The notes below the pieces were generated by a model. The model made no database searches. It was given only the letters and a program-made list of their open reading frames with translations, and was not told the origin of the DNA. Made by a program: the position numbers and the translations under genes. Positions 57,087 to 64,000 of a DNA stretch of 64,000 bases are shown here, in pieces. The number at the start of each line of letters is the position of its first letter. Within the stretch, counting starts at the first letter, position 1. This DNA comes from Isoetes taiwanensis (taxonomy: Eukaryota > Streptophyta > Lycopodiopsida > Isoetales > Isoetaceae): NCBI GenBank assembly GCA_021234155.1, contig JAJEKV010000193.1, forward strand, positions 310,001-374,000, read 5' to 3'.

Positions 57087-57656
57087 TTGTTAACCACAGC
57101 TATTGATCCGCCACTTCTGCCTTCAATCAGTAATCCTGTATTGGATACTACTTTAGTTTCAGTAGATGTCTTGCGGACCCCTGTCCGACTGATAGTCCCT
57201 CCTGGCTTCACCTTCCCCGGAATGCACATTTCTGATGCACAATGTGCTGCAAATCTGTTAGCTATTATCATTTGGGAGGAGAGGGGAACACCCGCAGAGC
57301 AAGTTTGGAACACTTGTAGAACACCCGGAACACCTGGAGACCACCTGCCGATCAATAGAGCCGGTGTGCCATGCTCGATGCCTGCAGTGGGGGAGGGTCC
57401 TTCTACCAGGTCTTCTACTTGGGCTCTGTCTACCGGCTCCAGTAGCGTGAGCACGAAGAGGCACAAGAAAGATAGGCAAGCCGCGATGCCATCACAGTTT
57501 ATTGTAAGCTTATACTCCTTTGTAAATGCAACACAATTCTTCCGCAGGGTTTTGTTTGAAATCAATGAATTGGATTGTCGCAAAAAACCGTGTAGCATCT
57601 CTCGGCTTTGTGCTTGGTTCGCGGGTGTCGGCTGCGAAGTCTGTCTTGGATGGTGA
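57087..57656 (+). CDS. Unrecognised 189-residue ORF
   Basis: One open frame contains VRLIVPPGFTFPGMHISDAQ and a Ser/Thr/Pro-rich centre followed by a basic stretch (STKRHKKDRQAAMPSQF) that could be a nuclear signal. An overlapping antisense ORF (57065-57598) is probably a shadow. No domain is recognised. Its position between the ULP1-like relic and the SWIM transposase suggests a passenger of the same element. There is no clear promoter or splice evidence. Confidence 0.35.
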   Translation: MLTTAIDPPLLPSISNPVLDTTLVSVDVLRTPVRLIVPPGFTFPGMHISDAQCAANLLAIIIWEERGTPAEQVWNTCRTPGTPGDHLPINRAGVPCSMPAVGEGPSTRSSTWALSTGSSSVSTKRHKKDRQAAMPSQFIVSLYSFVNATQFFRRVLFEINELDCRKKPCSISRLCAWFAGVGCEVCLGW

Positions 57657-58343
57657 TTTTATTTATTTTTTTGTTACCTACTACATCCCTGCTAATTTTG
57701 AAGGCCTGTCCATGTGCCCATAACATATGGATACTAAGATAAGAAGATAATAGAAGAGCTAGAAGATAGGCCTAGACATACCCTAGCATGGGGATCAAAC
57801 CCCTCCAAAATGTTTCTGCTGTGTTGACATGGCACCGAATATGACACATGACTATTAGAGAAATATAATGTTACGTGTGGCGACCTTATCCTTCGCACCC
57901 TGCATGTTACAGGGCCCCATGTCAGATCTTCACCCACACTACATGTTAACCTACACTCCATGGACTACCTACATGTGCAAAAAACACATTGCTACGTGGT
58001 CTAACATATCTTCCATCTTAACACGTAAACGTCCAGAAAGTGGAATATTTTTATTTTTTATCATTTTGTTTAAAACGGTAAACCACCTTGGTGGTGCTAT
58101 CTAAGCCGAGCTACCAATGAACCACAAATCAACCGTTTAAAACATAATTTCATCAACAGTAGTTCGTTCAAACACTAGTTCTGAAGCATTGGCTCACTAG
58201 AACAGTAGTTCTGAAACAGTTCAAAACATTAAAAGTTTAGACTCAAAACATTGAAAACTATAGCACATAGCAGCAAACTATAGACCGAATATCAATCCAA
58301 ATCGCCATTCACATAGGCTAGCTTGTATAAACATAGGCTTTCA
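57657..58343. other. Nothing assignable
   Basis: This is AT-rich noncoding DNA. At 58150-58250 the phrases TAGTTCTGAA and AAAACATT are locally repeated. Confidence 0.4.
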
Positions 58344-58992
58344 TTACTTTAAGGTGTGTAGGCCGGATTTTACATGGGATACAGAGTATTTTTGCCAGAA
58401 AAACAAGAAGTTGGTCGTCGGAAGCCTATGCAGTGTTGGAAGACCAGTAGGCCTGGCTCCATCTTCCCTTCTGCACGTAAACCTGGATCGAGTTAAAAGT
58501 AGTGACGTGCAACAATGAATCAAGAATGCAAAGGATTTAAAACAAAAAACATCTATTAAAGCAACACACCTTCGTGTTGGGCCAGTTTGATGCCCTCGTC
58601 GATGGATCCTGCAGCAAAGTGGACACAGATATTCGTTGTCCTCTACTTTCACCGAACAAGAGTCGAGAACCTCCTTTTGCATGAACACTTCGTCGGCGTG
58701 GGAGCTGGTGTCGCTTTAAGATGGGCGAACAAGTTCTTGGCCCAATCCTCTTCGAATTTTTTGTGCCCAGGGATTCTCGACCCTTTTGAAATTGTTATCG
58801 GTACCTGAACATAGTTGCTCCCAGCTGCATATCTCCTGGGAATGGTGACAGCGATGGGCTCAACCTCCTCCGCAAAAGCCCATGGATAGTGTCTAGCCTG
58901 CATTCCTGTAGCGCATGCAAGAAGCCTAGTTCTACGAAGAGATGCCCATCAACAATAGCAACTGGTGGGCAGTCCGCCATCGCTGGGTCCAA
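58344..58992 (-). pseudogene. Unrecognised coding remnant (minus)
   Basis: Overlapping minus-strand frames read MDPAMADCPPVAIVDGHLFV, ARHYPWAFAEEVEPIAVTIP then AAGSNYVQVPITISKGS, and DNEYLCPLCCRIHRRG. They look like one protein seen through two or three frames. CPLCC with nearby His could be a remnant zinc ribbon. No family was recognised. Confidence 0.35.
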
Positions 58993-59653
58993 GGAAACCG
59001 GTATTAGTAAGTAATAGGATCGAGATGGAATATACAGAAGCTACAAATGTTTTCTTTAGGTGATCTCCGACCTAAACTCCAATTAGCACCAAATAGCGGA
59101 TCAAACGCGGCCCCGATTCGATAGCAGAACGAGAGGAAACACGGATCTGATTGGGGGGGAAGGGGCTGATTAGGCAGGATACGAAGGGAAAAAGGGTCAG
59201 ATTTTGGTCGGAAAAAAGGTCAAAAAAAGGGTTGGATACGAAAGGACATCCTTACATTCATTTGTGGATACTTCGAGGTCTTCACTATAGGCCAGTTGGT
59301 CTCCTGGACGATAAAATCATATTCTATTCTACTATGGACGTGGCCTCCTGCCATTGGTTGCGCAGAATTTGAGATACGTGGTTGAGCCTGGCAAGCATGC
59401 GGCGGTTAATGCCTACAGAATAGGTACGAATACCACCGGTAGGCTGTTCTAACCTTTGAGATCAACCCGCGGAAGGCTGGGATATGTCCATGGAGATACA
59501 TGCTTTCGTATTCTACACCCTCGACATATCGCCATGGTTTGCCTTTCTTCCTTTTTAGGGTTCATCAGGCACCAGCAACCCGATCACTCTTGCTCATTCT
59601 TGCTTCTCACTGAGGATTGAGCAGCTGCTGCACCCCAATTCGGCAACACAACC

Positions 59654-60139
59654 ATGGCCACAGCGACCCCGAGTTCCACCCCTCTCGCTGATTCATCCCC
59701 TCTGGTCGCCCAATCCATCGATGTGCAGGCCCTGCTGGATCACCTGAACACCTTGCAGAAGGAGTGGCTTGAGATGAATGTTTCTCGTGTGGCCGGAGTT
59801 TGAGCAGGCCATGGCAAGGCTCCGTGCAAGGGGGCTGTCTAGACCCTGATCAAAGTACTGGGAATCGGGAACCTTCCCACAGTACAGGCTCAAATGCCTT
59901 AAACATTGCATGGTCAGCTCCATGAGCTTGGCCTGGATGCTGGGGATAAGAACCGTTGGGATAGGAGGCAGGAACTGAAGCCGTTTTTCCAGAAGCTACA
60001 CCAGTCCAACCAAGGCATGTGCGAGGTACTGGTAGATAAGTTCCTTGGCAAAACAGACCTGAAGCCTGACCACTTGGATGCCATGCTGCGCGAAGTTGGT
60101 TCAGCGAGTGATGAAGATCTCACTGTCGAACATCTTTGA
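59654..60139 (+). pseudogene. Unrecognised small coding remnant (plus)
   Basis: The start is MATATPSSTPLADSSPLVAQ at 59654 with an amphipathic helix pattern (VQALLDHLNTLQKEWLEMNV). After a frame change it continues at 59906-60139 as HELGLDAGDKNRWDRRQELK and KFLGKTDLKPDHLDAMLREV. Soluble, helical and charged, it was not recognised. A TATA-poor, GC-rich leader precedes it. It is perhaps a small element-encoded protein. Confidence 0.35.
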
Positions 60140-60603
60140 GCATGCGAGTGGATGACACTAGATGAGGTTTATTGCTAGAAGTTCGGCCTCAGCTACATTC
60201 TAATATGTTGTATTTGGTTGCATTTTTTGTTTAATGAAACACTGCTATTTTTTTTTCGTTACACTGCTTAGATCTTTGTATATCTAATCTTTATAGATCT
60301 TTATATATTATACATATCTACATCTTTGGGACTAGTACCATTACTCCAACTTGATTTCAACAATACAAATACCTAGGTTCTCATTTCAACAATACAATTT
60401 GATTTCCAAATGCCAGTCATGTTGTGAAGGTGGAGAGATGCTATTCCACCTACAAGGAGGGGCTTCACTGGTAAGGATTACACTGTTCGTCCATCTCGAA
60501 CCGCTTCCAACTTGTCTTACCTCTTGGTCTTCCCCTTCTATCGAACTCTATCAAGGACTTGAGCCTGGCTAGACTGCTGCTGCAAGCGTCCTCCACAGCT
60601 AGT

Positions 60604-61673
60604 TCAGGTAGGACACAAGCTTTTTTTGTTCTTAGATGCCTTTTCCTCGTCCAATCTTTCTACCTTGTTGTCAAGCTTTCTCATCATAAAGTCGATGGCA
60701 AGCAAAATATCGGGATCTTTCGTGGCCCTGCAAACGACTCTGGCAATAGCAGAATGTAGCAACGCACTGACCTTCTCCAAGTTGGTGCCTGTCTCGTTGT
60801 CGCCCACATTTATCCCGCCATCATTTAGGAACCTAAGAGCCTCCTCTAGAACAGCATCCGTCGATGCTGGCTCGTACGATGGCACACATGGCTCCTCCAT
60901 TTGATTGGCCCATGGCTTAAGCTTGTTTAGGCCACCCCCTATCGTCTCGCATTGAGTACCCAAGACTTGCAAAATGTCTTGCTCCCTGTATGTATCCATC
61001 AATTGCAGCACCTTCACCTGGTGTTTGCATAGATTTCCTTTGGCACTCCATGGGCAATCGCAGCAAGCCCAGTGCTTGTGTGCTCCGTTCATGTAATACG
61101 GGTCGTGGCCCAAAGTCCTCTGGCCTTGCACCCTTGCCTGGCCCTCCTCAACGTTAATGAATGTGACGGCCCCATTAGGGATAGTTCTTGCCCCACAAAT
61201 GGCACACTCTATGATCTGCTCCTGAGATGTATTGGGCACGAAACCGGCCTCTTTCATGTACCTGAAGGGCATTATGGTTTCCTATGATATTTTACCTTGG
61301 GAGCGACAAACAATGAAACAATGAATAAGAACCCACCTTGTGTAGGCCAAGTGTGTCTCCACGTCGTGCGCTAGAATGTAAAGAAGCCAGACAATCCTTC
61401 TGCCCCTCAACTGAGACTTTGAAATGCCTAGACGCCTTTTGAGGGTATAGTGATATGCCTCAATAGTTGCGTTTGTTTCCTAGTTCGAGTGATGGTACAC
61501 TCTAAATGCTAAGACCCACTGACATATATATCTCGTCCATTCCTTGCTCATGTAAGCCTTCAACTTATACTTATTTTTGAATGCATCCAGCTTTTGTGTA
61601 GCTTCAATTCTGCAGGCTCCTGCGTACACGCCCCCGTAGTGATTGTCCCCTAGCTTTTCCCTTTCGACACCGC
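60604..61673 (-). pseudogene. SWIM-zinc-finger transposase-like gene (Mutator-like), C-terminal part
   Basis: The minus strand reads MSKEWTRYICQWVLAFRVYH, then a TAG near 61480, then ETNATIEAYHYTLKRRLG and GRRIVWLLYILAHDVETHLA. After a 55-base GT..AG gap (61336-61282) whose phases do not match comes a 222-residue ORF (60604-61272). It has CAICGARTIPNG, a SWIM finger (CCDCPWSAKGNLCKHQVKVL) and a charged C-terminus. The block with TNxxIExYHxxLK, then a basic stretch and SWIM is the C-terminal order of Mutator-like transposases. The N-terminal part, with the DDE core, is cut off where the LTR element enters at 61674. The stop and phase break indicate a relic. Confidence 0.65.
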
Positions 61674-63282
61674 TGTGACGTCCCCTACTCCTCATACGAT
61701 GCACACATCGTATTCGAAGGAGGAGCCTTCCCCCTGGCAGCTACACTAGCAGGGGCCATCCACTTGACTCCACTCCCAGTGGAATGAGCCAGCAAGGGAA
61801 GAGTGGATGTGTCATTCACCCGTCTCCCATCGGGTCGACCTAGTTGAGGAAGCGTGAATAAACATGAGCACACAACATAACATATCAGTACAATCACCTC
61901 GAAGGGTGAACATATCATATATACCATAAGATAACAACATAAACATAACAATGACAGAAAGGGGGAATCCTACCCAAGGCTCAGACTCAAGGGGGTTGAC
62001 TGATGGCTTGGTCCTCCAGAGATCATTGCAGATAGAATTCATGGCAATGGATTTGGCTGGCATAGAACATGGCTGAGGGTAGTCCACTCCATCCGCCCCT
62101 CCCATGAACACTTTGCAGAGTAGGTTGATAAGTATTGGGACCTGACCGTAGCCTGTCGAATGAATAGCCAGAGGGGCTACTATACTACTGGGTTGCATCT
62201 CCCCAGCCCCGATGAGGCAGGAGGGAGTCACCTCCCCTCCAGAAGCATCCATGCCCTTCACAGGTGGCTAGAGAGCTACTGCTCTTATTCGACTTGAACT
62301 CACTGGAAGGTGACACATCACCCCACGAGTGTCGAGCTCATGCCTTGCCCACACGCAGTGACAAGCCATTAAGCCTAGCCTGCATAGACCCCCGGTAGGC
62401 CTTACACACCAGAGGGGTCAGTCTGTGTAGGGACAAGGTCCTCCTTATCATCCGGTCTAGCCCTGCCACCCACAACCAGGCGGGCTCCTGTGCACGGGCC
62501 GCAGTAATTGGGAACTAATGGTGCTACCTAGGATCATCTGCTACACAGCTTTAGGTCTCTACCCCCCTTCCCAATACATGGAGGTCACAGAGTGAAATAC
62601 ATCCATCATCATAGAACTGAAATAGAGAATATCATCTAATCTATGTAACTACACAACAGAGTTAGGTTCCTTAGTTAGGGCTTATGATCTCGGGATCTAT
62701 AAGGCCTCTAGAGTTGATCTAACATACTAAACCAGCCTAATGCCTTGCCCAAAGACGGCTTTGCACAACAGAATGACTAGATACCTGCTCCTTGACCCGC
62801 TCCTGATCCTCTGAAGGCATCCATGCTCCTGATCTTGCTGAAGATGGCTGCTAATCGGTAATCTGTTGTGCAAATCCGGCTTTTCGAAGCTCAGCAATGC
62901 GGATTGAAGTCCAGACTTGGCCGAAATGGCTCAAGAGAACCCTAGATGCGAGAATGGGAAAGGAGCTCTATGAAAACCCTAAATGTCAAAAATGGAAAAA
63001 GGGTTTAGGGTTTAGGGTTATAACCCTTATATAGACCCTTTTTAGATTAGGTTAACCATTTGGCCAAATGGGTTCATGCCATTTGGAATTGGGGTTCAAG
63101 GGGGGTTTTGTTGTGTATGTTTTATTAACATGCACAACATTCGAGGTTGCCCCCCTAGGTGCACTCTTGGCCCCTAGGTGCAACGTTCTTCGGCTCTCAA
63201 GTACATGTCATCTATGGCATGTACGTGTGACGTGGCAGTATAATATATGTATTAGGAGCGTATATTATGCTGGAACGTCACA
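61674..63282 (-). repeat. LTR of the LARD-like family, minus-strand copy
   Basis: Its ends are TGTGACGT at 61674 and ACGTCACA at 63282 (plus-strand view), length 1,609 bp. The contents match the 1248-2912 LTR in reverse complement. As internal DNA lies on the right and transposase DNA on the left, this is the element's 3' LTR, inserted into the SWIM transposase gene. Confidence 0.85.
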
Positions 63283-64000
63283 TTCTCCCCACCTTGACTT
63301 GATGCTGTCCTCAGCATCACGCGTCTCCCCACCTTGGAGACCTGTATATCCTGCAGTCACAACAACTTATATACCAATGTTATAATCAATCACCTCATGT
63401 AATATTATAATTTATTGAAATTGTACTATGGTGAGAGGCTCTTCCGTCCTCTACTTCATCATCTATTATTCACAAAATTTTACGACATTATCATCAATTA
63501 TAGTTCAAAACTTCCTAGCTAAAGCTCCTTATCGCCTCCTCACAACACATTATGGCAAAATTATGTGTTGTGAGTTCTCGTAGTGCCATCGTCCTGCCGT
63601 TCAAATCCTCTATTGGCCTGCAGGTTCAACACTATGTCAGTACGTGTTTAATTATTATAAGGGTTGGTTGTAAGGGAACCACCCATTAAATACAATTACA
63701 TGGATGCAAGGCATATCTCCCGGCATAGGAAGATTATGTTTCTTCCATCGTGGCCGTGGAGACAGCACCCTATCATGCCTATATGCCACTCATGCCTACA
63801 CCTGTAGTTGCCCAGCGTGGAGGGTCCTCCCCGTATGTGGGCGTGAAGGGTCCTCCCCATAGGCATTGGCTAGAGGTGCTTTCCCTATCATGCATTCCTG
63901 AATGACCTCTTATCTCTCGAGGTCGTCTACTTCCATGGGACAGAAGTAGACTTTCTAATCTACCTTCTAACTCATGCAAGCAAAACCGCGGTCATGCCTG
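63283..64000 (-). mobile_element. 3' internal region of a second LARD-like element (continues beyond window)
   Basis: A polypurine tract (63283-63296) is followed by sequence matching about 10300-10800 and 11300-11380 of the first element in reverse complement. It includes the GGCATAGGAAG and CTTCCATGGGACAGAAGTAG phrases. No coding domain was found. Confidence 0.75.
63539..63574. repeat. Perfect hairpin, 12-bp stem
   Basis: CTCACAACACAT and ATGTGTTGTGAG are separated by 12 bases, inside the internal region of the minus-strand LARD-like copy. Confidence 0.8.

Noticed and set aside
57065-57598. 177-codon minus ORF
   Set aside because: It is antisense to the plus ORF 57087-57656, with no recognised motif; probably a shadow.

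Overview
The window is nuclear DNA of a land plant, most likely a seed-free vascular plant such as a fern. It is dominated by mobile elements and holds very few host genes. Plant hallmarks are LTR elements primed by initiator-Met tRNA (TGGTATCAGAGC), Helitrons carrying gene fragments, a PLS-type pentatricopeptide fragment, and a three-exon gene for a secreted precursor ending in an RGF/GLV/CLEL-type peptide. The species assignment is inference.

Layout. 1-14.4 kb: a chromovirus fragment on the minus strand meets a large non-autonomous LTR element on the plus strand (5' LTR 1248-2912, about 8.5 kb of internal DNA with no recognisable gag or pol, second LTR from 11383). A second block of the same internal DNA follows. 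A minus-strand relative closes the window (LTR 61674-63282, internal DNA to 64000). 14.4-17.7 kb: a pogo/Jerky-like DNA transposase fragment, a Ty1/copia fossil and a 0.6 kb foldback element. 19.9-27.8 kb: two divergent broken genes, a DUF7869-type putative transposase (minus) and a fusion of a ParB-like region with an N4/N6 DNA methyltransferase (plus). They share an upstream region and introns studded with a palindrome built on TATTC/GAATA. This is the best candidate in the window for an undescribed system. 28.2-31.3 kb: two opposed Helitrons, one inside the other, the inner carrying a PPR fragment. 31.3-36.5 kb: AT-rich DNA with small duplications, palindromes and tRNA-like repeats. 36.6-37.0 kb: the RGF-like peptide gene (minus), with a 2.78 kb Helitron (37243-40021) sitting about 210 bp upstream of its ATG and carrying a cyclophilin fragment. 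40-45 kb: mostly unassigned, with a broken beta-1,3-glucanase fragment. 45.3-48 kb: the longer pogo/Jerky-like copy. 49-53 kb: a NIF/FCP1-like phosphatase fragment, a degenerate ~137 bp tandem array, a Ty3 RT fossil and a LINE in two head-to-head pieces. 54.7-61.7 kb: an ULP1-like protease relic, several unassigned ORFs and a SWIM-zinc-finger transposase, plausibly one large Mutator-like element, cut at 61674 by the LTR element.

Only the RGF-like gene appears intact, with clean exon phases, start, stop and splice sites. Most other coding signals are relics or fragments captured by elements. All homology statements come from reading motifs by eye; no search was run.
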